Shown here one piece after another: positions 9,528-18,876 of a stretch of 35,827 nucleotides of DNA. Numbering within the stretch: position 1 is the first letter of the stretch; the number at the start of each line of letters is the position of its first letter. The position numbers and the translations under genes are program-made. Where the stretch lies: positions 140,001-175,827 of the forward strand of contig CAJNDS010000287.1 in NCBI GenBank assembly GCA_905221605.1. The letters run 5' to 3'. The stretch is from Symbiodinium natans. Lineage: Eukaryota > Sar > Dinophyceae > Suessiales > Symbiodiniaceae. The notes below the pieces were generated by a model. The model saw only the letters and a list, made by a program, of their open reading frames with translations. It had not been told where the DNA came from and ran no database searches.

Positions 9528-9846
9528 ATGCCAAAAAACATGCCCCAAAGCTCAATGTTGGACATGATGCGCAAGCGGAGTTGTTTGGCAAGTTCAGATG
9601 TGAGCTTGAAAACATATTATCGAATCTGGATGTCGCTCAAGCCTGTCTTGCGTGAATCGGCCCCAGTCATCTGCAGTCGTGTCCAGTGTTTGGCCCAGCC
9701 ACATGGATACCCTCGCTATGGAGCTGCAACGCGTCAAGGCCCAAGCGGCGCGATACAGGCAGGTAGCTGAGCAGCTTTACGCGGAATGTGGCCGACTGAA
9801 GAAAGCCAATTCGCAGCTTGGAGAGGAGTTGCTTGGCTCTGCTTAA
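9528..9846 (+). pseudogene. Second coiled-coil ORF, copy 1, frameshifted
   Basis: This is the counterpart of 18325-18640. One A fewer in an A run (about 9532-9537) and a small insertion near 9645 shift the frame. Only the last part (HMDTLAMELQRVKAQAARYR and onward, to TAA at 9844) stays open. The C-terminal heptads are intact. Confidence 0.6.
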
Positions 9847-10018
9847 CATGGCCACGCTGAAACACGGCTCGCGTCTGCGATAGATCAAACCTGCGGTAGT
9901 GTGGTTGCGCATGAAGCAGTCGACATGTGCTGGCATGAGACGCTTGTCGGGCTCACATGACCATCAAACCACCGGAGACAGTAGCAGCAGTGCACTGGTA
10001 GGCGCTTGCATCTTGCAG

Positions 10019-10082
10019 GCTGGCGGTGTTGACGGAGACGCTGGCGAAGGTCAAGGATGCCAACACGCTTGCGAAGGCACAG
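10019..10082 (+). CDS. Candidate 64-nt exon, copy 1
   Basis: The segment lies between TTGCAG|G and CAG|GTGCGC, a good GT-AG pair. It codes for LAVLTETLAKVKDANTLAKA plus Q, an amphipathic helix. Copy 2 has it at 18813-18876. It belongs to the unrecognised gene of the duplicated segment. Confidence 0.45.
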
Positions 10083-10293
10083 GTGCGCAACGTTGTATAG
10101 GAAGCACGTTGCTTTGTTGTGTTTGGCCTTTCAGCCCATCACATGTAGGCGCCCGCAACGCGTGCGATTTGCCCAAGTTTTGCCGGGCTGCCTGCTGAGT
10201 GTCTTGGCGATTCTATGTGGTTTGTATGTACGTGTCGAACAGTGCACGTGCGTGTCAGGAACGGGGCAGGGCGGCATGGAAGGGAGGAAGCGG

Positions 10294-10471
10294 GGGTCGG
10301 CAGTGGGCGGCGTACGCCGGTGGTCGGGAGGACCCAAAGGCGGTGCTGATAGAATTCTTGTGCGAAATGCTCCGGCAGAACTTCTTGGTGCACCAAAGGC
10401 TGATGCCGCGATTATTCGAGATGATGCAAGTGCCTGGGCACAAGTCTAGCTTGGCCAGCAGCCCATCCTGA
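10294..10471 (+). CDS. Open helical segment, copy 1
   Basis: The frame reads GGREDPKAVLIEFLCEMLRQ, then NFLVHQRLMPRLFEMMQ, and stops at 10469-10471. It is conserved in copy 2 (19087-19264) with one Met/Val change. It looks like an exon coding for helices. The family is unknown. Confidence 0.4.
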
Positions 10472-10717
10472 TAGAGAATTGCAGAGGCTCACGTGTCAGG
10501 TGCGGGACATGCATTTCGCCCGGCAGCTGTGTCGTGGAACGTCGATTCGAGAGGCCAGATGCGTTGAAAATCGAGGCGCTTGCGTGCGTCGGATGACGCC
10601 GCTCTTGTCGAGGGCGCTGCGTGCCCTTGCACAAAGCACATGAGGATCTCCTAAACTCATCTAGACGCCGCGTCTCGCCATGTTGCTCGGCCTTACTCAG
10701 CGTTTGCAGCGCGCCAG

Positions 10718-10801
10718 GACTGGGAGAAATACCTGCTGAATCCGGGCAACTCTGACAGGCGCCCGCTTATGTGCAAAGCTTCCAAGTGGCTTTGTAGCCA
10801 G
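10718..10801 (+). CDS. Candidate 84-nt exon, copy 1
   Basis: It starts after CCAG (AG|GAC) and ends CAG|GTAAGG. It codes for DWEKYLLNPGNSDRRPLMCK then ASKWLCSQ. A 76-bp intron with a pyrimidine-rich end (TTTTCCGCCAG) follows, up to 10877. The next open part (10888-11112) reads MRGLYALTFPQHVRAELNDD onward, although that frame does not follow the phase directly. The same pair is in copy 2 at 19462-19545. Confidence 0.5.
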
Positions 10802-10887
10802 GTAAGGGCAAAAAAGGTCGGCTGTGCTGGTAACTGTGGAGTTCTGCTCTCATCCTGGGACCTCCGTTTTCCGCCAGGGCGACGGCC

Positions 10888-11112
10888 ATGCGCGGATTGT
10901 ATGCCCTGACATTTCCGCAACATGTTCGCGCAGAGCTGAACGATGATATCGTTGCTGCCAGCTCCCGTTCCTTGGTGAAGTTGGCGGGACTGCCGGAACC
11001 GTTTATGCTCGAACAAACACCGATCGAGTCAGGAGTTGCGTGCGAATCAGCGACTACTCATCAGCAACTTCAGCAAAAACCAGCATCAGAAATCACACTC
11101 CCCCAGCACTGA
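10888..11112 (+). CDS. Open segment after the 76-bp intron, copy 1
   Basis: Seventy-four codons include VAASSRSLVKLAGLPEPFML. The end runs into an AATCAG/AAACCAG-type repeat (about 11045-11130) and stops with TGA. It is identical in frame to copy 2 (19578-19856). The exon part is probably 10878 to about 11035. Two frames are possible over its first 60 bases. Confidence 0.35.
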   Translation: MRGLYALTFPQHVRAELNDDIVAASSRSLVKLAGLPEPFMLEQTPIESGVACESATTHQQLQQKPASEITLPQH

Positions 11113-11164
11113 ATCAGAAACCAAAGCCAGGCAGGTAGGCCAGGACTTTTGCGAAGGCAGAGTC

Positions 11165-11625
11165 GAGTGGTACGCTACGAGATTCTTCCCTCCCGCAGCG
11201 GTTTCAGTTGTCAAGTCTATGACCGGAATTCGGACCGCTTGTAACCTCCACCCTTCCCTAAGCGGTCTTAGCTGGGAAGTATACAGCAGGGAATGACCAT
11301 TTGTAAAGTCCCTCCCAAGGCAGCTTCATGTGAGAAGTATGATACAGGGAAGGACCGCTTGCAAAATCCACCGTTCGCCAAGCAGTTTCATGTGCGAAGT
11401 GCGTGACCGGGAAAGAGGACCGTTGCGCAATCCACCCCTCCAAACGCAGTTTCGTATGGGAAGTGTAGAACAGGCAATGAAGGACTCTTTGCAAAATCCA
11501 CTCCTCCCGAGAAATTTCATGGGGAACGTGTGCCACAGGGAAGGACCATGTCTTTAATCCGCCGCTCCGAAGGACCAGTTTGTGAAGTCCACCCCTCCCC
11601 GAGCGGTTGCAGCGGGATGTCGTTG
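11165..11625 (+). repeat. Degenerate minisatellite, about 60-68 bp x 7 (copy 1)
   Basis: Units follow the pattern GGGAAGGACC, then TTGCAAAATCCACC, CCTCC, AAGCGGTTTCATGTGGGAA and GTGTA. They are strongly diverged from each other. A further unit is at 11780-11850. Copy 2 repeats the array at 19909-20369 almost unchanged. A single piece also occurs at 35501-35526. Confidence 0.75.
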
Positions 11626-12064
11626 GAGACATGATGAGACATGTGTAGGAGAGCCTCATTGAGGCTGGCTGTACAGGCGCATTTTTTCTGCAACACGATA
11701 ACACACGCGCCAAATACACTCACCAACTTATAATGATGACTTAGCACGTACAAGTAGTTTAGACTCTAGACTCTAGACGCCACACCATGTGGGAAGTGTA
11801 CGACAAGGAAGGAATTGGTTGCAATCCACCCCTCTCCAAGCGTTTTTTTTGCAAGTTCTTTCGCCCTGTGCGAAATCAAGGAATGATCTGGACCTGCAGG
11901 TACTTTGTTTTGTGTTTGCCCTGCGCTTGCAAAGACCCCAAAAGACATTGCAATGGCAATGGGTGTTCCTGTCCAACAAAAATCAAGTCACGCCTCTCAT
12001 TCTTACGCGATGTGTCTCTTCTTCTTGCTCTTCCGCGTCTTAGTCGCAAAATCAGTGTTCTTGC

Positions 12065-12619
12065 GTGCTTCGTTTAGATACCCATTCTGATGCTCCACTG
12101 CTTGTTCTGCTTGTTGAGCTGCGAGGTCTCCGCTGGTTGCTGTCGGGCATCCAAGATCACTATTCTCACAATCCAGACATGGTCCGGGAATTCGCTGGGA
12201 ATGTGTTTCGGCATGCACAAGGAGACCATGAGGAGCACCGCGAAGCTGCCTTATATGTCTCAGTGGAACTTGCAAAGAAATGCAAAGATCTGCGACCGCT
12301 CACTGTGAAAGGTCTACTGCCCGTCTTCAATGTTGAGCCACGAGACCCGCAAAGCCAACTTCTGTTGCTCGCTTCCTTCAAAGTATGCTCGTCTCATTTG
12401 GGTTCTTTGGATGTGGAGTTTGTGAAGAAGTTCGTGATTCTGGCTGGGCTGGTGCCTACCCGCCAGCGCAAGCCGATTCGACAAGCAATCTTCAGTGCCG
12501 TGGCTGCCGTCCTGCAAGCATCTGACCCCTCTAGATTTGCGTCCGTTGGGCCGTTGCTCCAAACATTTCCACAAGAAGAGGTCCAAGAATTGCTGGTGAT
12601 TTTAGGCTTGGCTCATTGA
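12065..12619 (+). CDS. Helical (HEAT/ARM-like?) protein segment, copy 1
   Basis: The frame runs 184 codons, from TTG at 12065 to TGA at 12617-12619. The coding part probably starts downstream of 12065, after an unmarked acceptor. The product is Leu/Ala/Val-rich with helix-turn-helix spacing, for example HREAALYVSVELAKKC, LLLLASFKVCSSHLG, KPIRQAIFSAVAAVLQ and EEVQELLVILGLAH. That spacing suggests alpha-helical repeats, but no family is certain. It is the best conserved ORF of the duplicated segment: copy 2 (20809-21363) differs at three residues (L/I, S/R, F/L). The same frame continues past the single TGA into the next exon-like segment. Confidence 0.55.
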   Translation: MLRLDTHSDAPLLVLLVELRGLRWLLSGIQDHYSHNPDMVREFAGNVFRHAQGDHEEHREAALYVSVELAKKCKDLRPLTVKGLLPVFNVEPRDPQSQLLLLASFKVCSSHLGSLDVEFVKKFVILAGLVPTRQRKPIRQAIFSAVAAVLQASDPSRFASVGPLLQTFPQEEVQELLVILGLAH

Positions 12620-12889
12620 CTGCGGGATACTGGAGAGCCCGTCATCGCACATGATCCTGTTCCGTGGCACACTGGCACCGCGCCCTTTCGCGGTAGTTTC
12701 GAGGACTTCGAGAGCGGCACCTGGCCATTTCCTTACGCAATCTTCAGCAGCCCTGAACCAATTGATCAAGGTATTGTTCAGGCTGCAGGTGGTGGAGCAG
12801 AAGGGACGAACCGTTACTTGACAAAGCTCCCCTTGAATGCTTCCGGTGGGCTGGACTGGGCGAGCTGGAAGTCGCCGTGTACCAGCAAG
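12620..12889 (+). CDS. Exon of an unknown, possibly secreted, protein (complete in copy 1)
   Basis: Ninety codons are open in the same frame as the helical ORF, directly after its TGA, up to a strong donor AAG|GTGAGC at 12890. The product includes PFRGSFEDFESGTWPFPYAI, then EGTNRYLTKLPLN and LDWASWKSPCTSK. The FEDFESGTW opening and the aromatic, Gly-rich composition recall beta-sandwich (concanavalin-like) extracellular domains, but this is a guess. The duplication ends inside this exon at 12790, so only copy 1 has the complete exon. A short intron (for example GTG at 12596 to AG at 12641) could remove the TGA and fuse it to the helical segment. Confidence 0.5.
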
Positions 12890-12906
12890 GTGAGCACACA
12901 CTTCTA

Positions 12907-13042
12907 GTGTGGTTCCGTCTTCAACCGGCAAGAGGGAATGGCTTGGCACGTGCTGCCTTCGACAGCGATCCGGGCATGCGCGGATTTGACGACGTTTTTC
13001 GACGACGTGGACTTTGTCCTCTGGGTTCGGCTCCTCATCACA
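12907..13042 (+). CDS. Possible next exon of the FEDFESG protein
   Basis: One frame reads VFNRQEGMAWHVLPS, then FFDDVDFVLWVRLLIT, and ends at ACA|GTGAGG (GT donor). A second frame is also open (GNGLARAAFDSDPGMRGFDD). Which one is used is unclear. It lies only behind copy 1 and has no counterpart behind copy 2. Confidence 0.3.
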
Positions 13043-13113
13043 GTGAGGTCCTCCAACGTTGCTGTAGCCAGGCTCTGTTATTATAGACGTGGCGCAGCTG
13101 GGCTGATCGACGG

Positions 13114-13362
13114 GTGCAATGGGATTTCTCGCCATCCAACTTCTCCGAGTTTGGAACCTTCGGAGAACCGATCTACTTCGATGGGTTGGGTACGGATCCG
13201 GGAGCGCTGCGCCGTCACATTCTCTGGCCGCGTTCCGAGCTTTGGATGCACACCCTATTCTTAGAAGCGACGGAACTGCGACCAGGGGCCACTTTCATCC
13301 TGCGGAACAGACCTTTGAAGAAGCCCAGTGAGAATTTGGATTCTACGCCGCAGGCTCGTTGA
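13114..13362 (+). CDS. C-terminal exon of the FEDFESG protein
   Basis: The frame reads QWDFSPSNFSEFGTFGEPIY, then FDGLGTDPGALRRHILWPRS, then LRPGATFILRNRPLKK, and stops with TGA at 13360-13362. The composition is well balanced and protein-like. Two other frames here are also open but look like shadows. The product family is not recognised. It probably continues the protein that begins at 12620. Confidence 0.45.
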   Translation: MQWDFSPSNFSEFGTFGEPIYFDGLGTDPGALRRHILWPRSELWMHTLFLEATELRPGATFILRNRPLKKPSENLDSTPQAR

Positions 13363-14997
13363 CCTTGACCCCCTGACTGCGCTGCTGTCAAATGTGATGA
13401 ATGTCCGGCCACTCCGGCTTCTTGCGTCATACGTCTTGCAGCCAGCGAAGGGCGCCCTGGACCCTCAGCAGCCTCTTCAAAAACTTCCTACTGGTGCCCA
13501 GTCGACGGTGTCAATGAAATGGCGCGCCGTGAGACCCCGTGGCATGAGGAGAGATCATGTTCGCGCGCGTGTGACACAGAAGAAAAGGCACACGGGAAAA
13601 TCATGAAGATCTTAGGGGAGGGGTGGTCGAGAGGGGGAGGGGGGCCCGAGTGGGCTTAACAAGTGCTCAGCGAGTGCTTGGCAAGAGCTCGGAGGTTACG
13701 AGGCTTGCTAAGTGCTAAGCAATCGCTAAGCAATTGGAGCTCGGTAGCCTCCAAGTCCGCCTTACTGAGGCCACTCCCCCCTTCGATCCCCCCCACCCTA
13801 ACATCTCCATAAGAAAAGCAGAAGCGCAGTCTTTTTGCCTCCCTCTCATCCTCTCTCCCGTTTCTCTCCGCCCTCTTAGACTTTGTTCTGTGCTCTTCTG
13901 TGCTCTTCAGGACCAATCCCCACCCTCCCCCCCCCCCCCGATCCCATCGCCAAGAACTGTGAACGCGCTGAACGCCTTGAGCAATTTTGACGTTGGCAAA
14001 AGACGGCAGATGTCATGGCAGACTTGTCACCAACATGTAACACGTCGTCAACTTCAACAAAAGCTTGAGTGGACAGCCATGTGGCTCTCAGCGGGCATTC
14101 TGAAAAAAAGGATGAGAAGAAGAGTTTGTAATGCAGATTCAGTATGCTCTAGAAATCAACCGTGCGCCAACATCACGAAAGTGTCCCCTATCCTTAGTTC
14201 CTATTTCTCGTGGGGGGGCCTGCCTTGACTCGAATCATGTCGAATCCCAAGTGAGGCTTTCGGGTTTTCCTCTTTGGGTTTGCAGCTTGCGCGGTCAAGG
14301 CGAGACAGGTTCACGGCCGAGGCTTTCGCCGGGCCACAATACGCAACAAAGGAAGGGAGCACCACTTTTGAGTCAGCTCAGGGACGTTCTTGCGCTGAAG
14401 GAGAGCGGCGCCTCTTCTTGGTGGGAAATGGACATGAGTCACCGTCTCTGCCCCTGAGTCAAAAGAGGGCTTGAGAGCTTTAAATTAGGGTTCTAAGCCC
14501 GAAGCCCGATGTGTCTCCAGCGGCACACTTGGCTGCCTCTGCAACGCAGAACTGTCGATGAATGCATTTTGCATTCTTCATGCCTGGGCAGTTAGGGCCA
14601 CATGCACAGTGGTTGGTGTCTGTTGCAGTCAAAGCAGGGTGCGCTTGTATATCCGTTCACTTGTGTACCCCACCTTCGTACCAGGCATGCTGCAACACCC
14701 CAACAGGTGTTTCGGTCAATCAGCGGTCCGGTTGTAGACCCTCAGATTCGCACCATGCCTACACGCAAAGCAAGGATCCCCAAAGGGTGCAATGTAGGGG
14801 TTCAGTCAAATCAAGGGTCCGCCTGTATAATTTGTTGCACCTACGGCAAGGAGTTTAAGAGTGTAAAGTTTAAGAGTTTACGCGTTCGTGGATTACGGGG
14901 GTTTAGGGATTTCGGGATTGGGACTTAGGGGTTGTACGCGCACAGCAGTCACGCAGCCACCCCCCCCGCCCCAGCAGTCACGCCAGCATTCACGGCC

Positions 14998-14998
<1 letters not shown>
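13363..14998. other. Spacer between duplicates, no gene recognised
   Basis: This holds a run of related short phrases (CTAAGCAATCGCTAAGCAAT and similar) at about 13660-13740, pyrimidine-rich stretches at 13770-13950, and a degenerate TTTAGGG-like stretch at 14897-14931. An open frame at 13734-14228 is mostly Pro/Leu low complexity. The part around 14010-14110 (TWQ, RRQLQQKLEW) could be a coding fragment, but nothing supports it. Confidence 0.4.

Positions 14999-15043
<45 letters not shown>
14999..15043 (+). repeat. Homopolymer, 45 C
   Basis: An uninterrupted C run is flanked on both sides by CAGCAGTCACGC-type phrases (14943, 14972, 15045). Its true length may differ, because such runs are hard to sequence. 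The proline frame across it is not a gene. Confidence 0.95.
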
Positions 15044-15046
<3 letters not shown>

Positions 15047-15381
15047 AGCAGTCACGCGCCCGCCCGCAACCCCCGCCCTCCCCCGCCTCTCCCGCATGGT
15101 ATTATCCCCCTCCCTCCGGCCCCGGCGGTGGTTAAGAGCATTGCTCGTGTGATTCGCACGCGTAAGGATGCGTTTGGAGAGCACACGTGCGAGCCACGAC
15201 AGTCTCGCAGCCATTTTCAGAGAGGAGTAAGTTTGTCATCCGGAGTCTTGCGTCCGGAGTCTTGACGGAGTCATGTTTTTGATTGCTTTGTTGCTGGTGT
15301 TGCCGGCTTGCAGCCGTGCCTGCTTTGCCTTTGTTTAAGTCGCTTGGAGTCGTGCCGACTCGGGAAGCAAAAAGTTCGCGA
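15044..15381. other. No gene recognised
   Basis: C-rich sequence continues to about 15125, followed by about 250 bp with only short open frames. A short direct repeat (GGAGTCTTG...CGGAGTCTTG) lies at 15241-15265. It ends at the left edge of duplication copy 2. Confidence 0.4.
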
Positions 15382-15397
15382 CCCAGCATAGTAACGC

Positions 15398-15753
15398 GTG
15401 ATCAATGGTCGAATCAGCAGCCAGCCCGCGAATCAAAAAAGCACGAGCGAATCAGGAACCAGCGCCGAAGCAGAAACTACAAAACAAAAGAAACGCATAT
15501 CGGAAAATTGCGAGTCAGAATTTGCCAGCGAATATCAAACCATGACTCAGAGACCAGAGCAACTCGCAAACTGCAGATCAGAAACCAGCGTGACTCAGAA
15601 ACCAGTGCGGGCCACAAACAAGAAGCCGGCGCAAATCAGAAGCCAGAACCTGCGCGAACCAGAAGCCAAAAACTACTTGTAGTGAGAATCAGCAAGCAGC
15701 AGCCGGCGCACATCAGAAATCAAAAGCTAGTGCGAATCAGAAGCCGCGTGCAA
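15398..15753 (+). repeat. Degenerate AATCAGAAACCAG-type array (copy 2)
   Basis: It is the same array as 6740-7095 with a handful of substitutions. Its inverted counterpart is at 15838-16075. Confidence 0.6.
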
Positions 15754-15837
15754 CTTCACTTGCATTGCGCATCTTTGCTACGAACAATGATGCGTCCTCT
15801 TCTCAGTGCACCCGCAAGGGCAAGCGTTCTGATCCAT

Positions 15838-16075
15838 TCCCAAGTGCATCATTTCGCTCCGATTCGGGCCTAGTTTCAAGCCCGGGTCTTCGGGTTCCGA
15901 ATCATGCATTGTTTTCCGGGTCAATGGTTCTCGTTTTCCGATGTTCAGGTCCTAATTTCGATTGAAGTCTTGGGTTTCCGAATCTTCCGAATCCACCCGT
16001 TCTGGTTTCTGATGCAATCACTCCGGTTTCCGATGCAACCGTTCTGGTTTCCAATTCAGCCGGGGTGACTTGTCG
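15838..16075 (-). repeat. Inverted counterpart of the array (copy 2)
   Basis: Reverse-complement motifs (TTCTGGTTTCTGATGCAATC and relatives) match the copy 1 block at 7180-7420. Confidence 0.5.
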
Positions 16076-16286
16076 ACTTAACCAATTTGGGTCCATGGTA
16101 AACGAAGTGAGATGGAGCCCCGTCGCAAAACTCAGATATAAGCCTTAGGTTGGCTTCCGATTCGGTTCAGATCTCGGTTTCGCATTCGGGACATGCGAAA
16201 GTCATGTCTCCTTTGGCAGGAGACTCGCCCCAAGCAGGAGGCAGGTTCTTCAAAGGTACAAGCATGTACGCGTTGAAAGCCGCCGT

Positions 16287-16745
16287 TTGTCTCTATTGAA
16301 GGTACAGGGAGTTGACGAGGATCTTGCTGTCAGGTTTGGGTACATTCTGTCCTTGACGGACGAGCCAGATGAAGAATCTTCATGCGTGGCACCGACGCAT
16401 CACCAATCAAGTTCTTCATCGTCTTCATGCGTGGCGCCAACGCATCACCAATCCAGTTCCAGCGCGGATCAGAACTCTGGCTTGTTGCCTTCAGTCACCA
16501 GCGAGCTGCTCCATGACATCCAGGCCAGCTTTCAGCAGGAGCTGCGCAACTGCATCGACCAGTTGAATGCCCACCATCAGCAACACATCCAGGAGATCAT
16601 TCAGCAGATGCAAGCACAGCACGAGCACCACATCCAGTGCATTCAATTTCAACATGAGCAAGACATTCGCAACATCATCAGTCAGCTCCGCTACCAGCAC
16701 CAGTGCGAGCTTTGGGAGTTGACGCAGGAACTTTGGTGGGCGTGA
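16287..16745 (+). CDS. His/Gln-rich coiled-coil protein segment, copy 2 (intact)
   Basis: This frame is open for 152 codons, to TGA at 16743-16745. It starts with LLKVQGVDEDLAVRFGYILS and then has an in-frame tandem pair of CVAPTHHQSSSS (42-45 bp DNA repeat). From about residue 70 to the end it forms a long helix with QHIQEIIQQMQ, HEHHIQCIQFQHEQDI and similar phrases in a roughly 15-residue rhythm, suggesting a coiled coil that may bind metal through its many His. A GA donor at CAG|GAACTT could join it to a later exon. The gene is unrecognised. Copy 1 is broken by a 7-bp insertion. Confidence 0.5.
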   Translation: MSLLKVQGVDEDLAVRFGYILSLTDEPDEESSCVAPTHHQSSSSSSSCVAPTHHQSSSSADQNSGLLPSVTSELLHDIQASFQQELRNCIDQLNAHHQQHIQEIIQQMQAQHEHHIQCIQFQHEQDIRNIISQLRYQHQCELWELTQELWWA

Positions 16746-16870
16746 AGGCTATACAGTAGCCGCCACTGCTGGTGGTCATGAGCTGGCCCGAGTGCCGCTT
16801 TGAGCTCGGAAGGACCTGGATGTGCGCAAATTTTTGCATTCTGTTGGCCGGGTAGGGGAACTATGTCTAC

Positions 16871-17344
16871 GTGAGCCGCTTAGTCGTTGGCATGAGCGCC
16901 TTCTGCAAGCTTGGGGTCTATCGCCGTCGCTTGTGGGGTCTAGCATGGTCTAGCACAGTTGCCGGTCCGGGCCAGCGTCACATGTGTCACATGTGTCACA
17001 TGTGTCACATGTGTCAGAGGTCCATCGCTGCGGCGTATTCGTGTCCAACAGGTCAATCGCTGTCGTTTGCGTGGCAGGACAAGCGTAGCATCGCTTGCAT
17101 CAATGGTCCATGCTTCGGTTCACATGAGAGCATGAGCAACAGTCCTGTTGATGACATTCAGTCAAGTTTTGCAAGTGGCGGGCTGCCGCCGTTAATGAGG
17201 GTTGGTGATGGGGGTGTAGGGTCGGGGTCCGTCGGACGGGTGGATTCAGGTGGGCAGTCGGGCGTCGTGCCGAGTACGGATCCATACTCCATCGGGGACC
17301 GTGTGAGCTCTGAGGGTATCAGATCAGATGGGTCTGCAAGTTGA
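16871..17344 (+). CDS. Gly/Ser-rich open segment (copy 2)
   Basis: It matches 8177-8692. The start differs by small indels, but the Gly/Ser-rich C-terminal half and the stop are kept. The 9-bp repeat inside it has one unit more than copy 1. No domain is seen. Confidence 0.35.
   Translation: MSRLVVGMSAFCKLGVYRRRLWGLAWSSTVAGPGQRHMCHMCHMCHMCQRSIAAAYSCPTGQSLSFAWQDKRSIACINGPCFGSHESMSNSPVDDIQSSFASGGLPPLMRVGDGGVGSGSVGRVDSGGQSGVVPSTDPYSIGDRVSSEGIRSDGSAS
16978..17014 (+). repeat. 9-bp CACATGTGT repeat, 4 units
   Basis: There is one unit more than in copy 1 (8336-8364), which shows slippage since the duplication. Confidence 0.8.
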
Positions 17345-17394
17345 AGCCGATGAGTGGCTTGGCGCCGAGTGCTGGACCTTGGTGGGACTAGCTT

Positions 17395-17495
17395 ATGGCG
17401 GAAGCTACCGGGCTTCATGCTCTGTACGCCAGCCCAGCTGCGTTGGACAAGGGTGGTGCTGTTGGTAGTCTGAGTGCCATGTTGAGTGAGCCGAG
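17395..17495 (+). CDS. MAEATGLHAL exon, copy 2
   Basis: The frame MAEATGLHALYASPAALDKG continues through GAVGSLSAMLSEP to CCG AG|GTAGAA, a GT donor at 17496. It may start with this ATG or extend upstream. Copy 1 has lost the last part and the donor by deletion. Confidence 0.45.
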
Positions 17496-17689
17496 GTAGA
17501 AGCTTGGGCCTTATGCTAGTCAAGGCTGTTCCGGACTTTGCGAGCAGCTAGCTACTAGATCGCTTTGCGCAGTAGACATCCTCCAATCATGGGCTCGGCC
17601 TTCGTCTTGATGGGAATCAATGAAAGCCTACAGGGTGGATTGATGAAAGGCCTGGGGAGAGCTCGGCGTAGCTCAGTCTGCACGTTTCG

Positions 17690-17875
17690 GTGGTTGGAGA
17701 GGTGCCGGGCGCGTTGATCCTGTTGAGTGTTGTGGATGTTTTGGGTAACAAGGTGCTGGGCATCCTCAGGTTGTTTTTCGGCGTTCTGTATGTACAGCGT
17801 AAGCTTGAAGATTTGTCTTTGATTTGTCCGGAGGCGGCCAAGCGGGCGAAAGCTAAACCAGATGAAGCAGGATGA
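17690..17875 (+). CDS. Hydrophobic-segment exon, copy 2
   Basis: This is the same as 8905-9087, with Leu for Ser and Cys for Tyr. It has one hydrophobic helix-like stretch (ILRLFFGVLYV) and a basic Ala-rich tail. In copy 2 an acceptor CTCAG at about 17672 would extend it upstream in frame (SLHVSVVGEV). Confidence 0.4.
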   Translation: MVGEVPGALILLSVVDVLGNKVLGILRLFFGVLYVQRKLEDLSLICPEAAKRAKAKPDEAG

Positions 17876-18187
17876 AGCCTCGGGACCCGAGGAGGGGGGG
17901 GGCGGCGCAAAAGGGGGTGCCGAGGGTAGGGGGATCTGAGGGGCAGGCTGGTGATGGAGACGGGAAACTGCCATGTTGGGCATGGGTCCATAGGACTCGG
18001 GTTCCAAGTTTGGCACCATGTCAATAACGGTCATGATGTTGAGCGTCCAGCGAAGCCATGTTTCAACTGCGACGCTGTAAGGCTGCAGGTGGCAAGGATG
18101 CAGGAGGTAAAAAAGGGGACCGAGCAGGAAGGTTTCTAAGTCCATGAGCAGAGCGCAGGCGGGGAAAGCTAACCAACACTGCACCGC

Positions 18188-18303
18188 AGGCGAGCTTGCA
18201 GGCTTTGTTCAGCAGTCCATGCATGTGTCAGCTTCGAGGGTTTTTGGTGACAAAAATGGACTCATTGCAAATGATTTGCTGTCCGAACTTGTGGTTCGCA
18301 CCT
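18188..18303 (+). CDS. Short open segment, copy 2
   Basis: The frame reads AGELAGFVQQSMHVSASRVF, then GDKNGLIANDLLSELVVRT, and stops at TGA. In copy 1 the matching stretch (about 9398-9520) has small indels and a different end. The product looks like a folded helical piece. The family is unknown. Confidence 0.35.
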
Positions 18304-18324
18304 GAATCAGTAGCGTGACGAAGC

Positions 18325-18640
18325 TATGCCAAAAAAACATGCCCCAAAGCTCAATGTTGGACATGATGCGCAAGCGGAGTTGTTTGGCAAGTTCAGATGT
18401 GAGCTTGATAACATATTATCGAATCTGGATGTCGCTCAAGCTTGCGTGAATCGGCCCCAGTCATCTGCAGTCGTGTCCAGTGTTTGGCCCAGCCACATGG
18501 ATACCCTCGCTATGGAGCTGGAACGCGTCAAGGCCCAAGCGACGCGATACAGGCAGGTAGCTGAGCAGCTCTACGCGGACTGTGGCCGACTGAAGAAAGC
18601 CAATTCGCAGCTTGGAGAGGAGTTGCTTGGCTCTCCTTAA
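18325..18640 (+). CDS. Second coiled-coil protein segment, copy 2 (intact)
   Basis: About 104 codons are open to TAA. They include HDAQAELFGKFRCELDNILS and then a heptad region, LAMELERVKAQATRYRQVAE, QLYADCGRLKKANSQLGEEL. The second half fits a parallel coiled coil. Copy 1 (9528-9846) is frameshifted twice. It is probably an exon of the same unknown gene as 16287-16745. Confidence 0.5.
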
Positions 18641-18812
18641 CATGGCCACGCTGAAACACGGCTCGCATCTGCGATAGATCAAACCTGCGGTAGTGTGGTT
18701 GCGCATGAAGCAGTCGACATGTGCTGGCATGAGACGCTTGTCGGGCTCACATGACCATCAAACCACCGGAGACAGTAGCAGCAGTGCACTGGTAGGCGCT
18801 TGCATCTTGCAG

Positions 18813-18876
18813 GCTGGCGGTGTTGACGGAGACGCTGGCGAAGGTCAAGGATGCCAACACGCTTGCGAAGGCACAG
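18813..18876 (+). CDS. Candidate 64-nt exon, copy 2
   Basis: It has the same borders and peptide as 10019-10082 (TTGCAG|G ... CAG|GTGCGC). It is fully conserved. Confidence 0.45.

Larger units (their letters stand above)
6724..12790 (+). repeat. Segmental duplication, copy 1 (about 6.07 kb)
   Basis: The segment is nearly identical to 15382-21534 in the same orientation. It starts at CCCAGCATAGTAACGCG and ends at GGCTGCAGGT. The flanks of the two copies are unrelated on both sides, and no target-site duplication is visible. The offset changes from 8658 to 8744 through indels. Compared with copy 2 it lacks 133 bp (present at 17468-17600) and has 49 extra bp (10616-10664). In the 555-bp helical ORF I count about half a dozen base differences, so the duplication is fairly recent. 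Confidence 0.95.

Noticed and set aside
14888-15265. Proline-rich protein across the C run
   Set aside because: It is produced entirely by a 45-bp homopolymer and C-rich flanks. Its frame depends on the exact run length.
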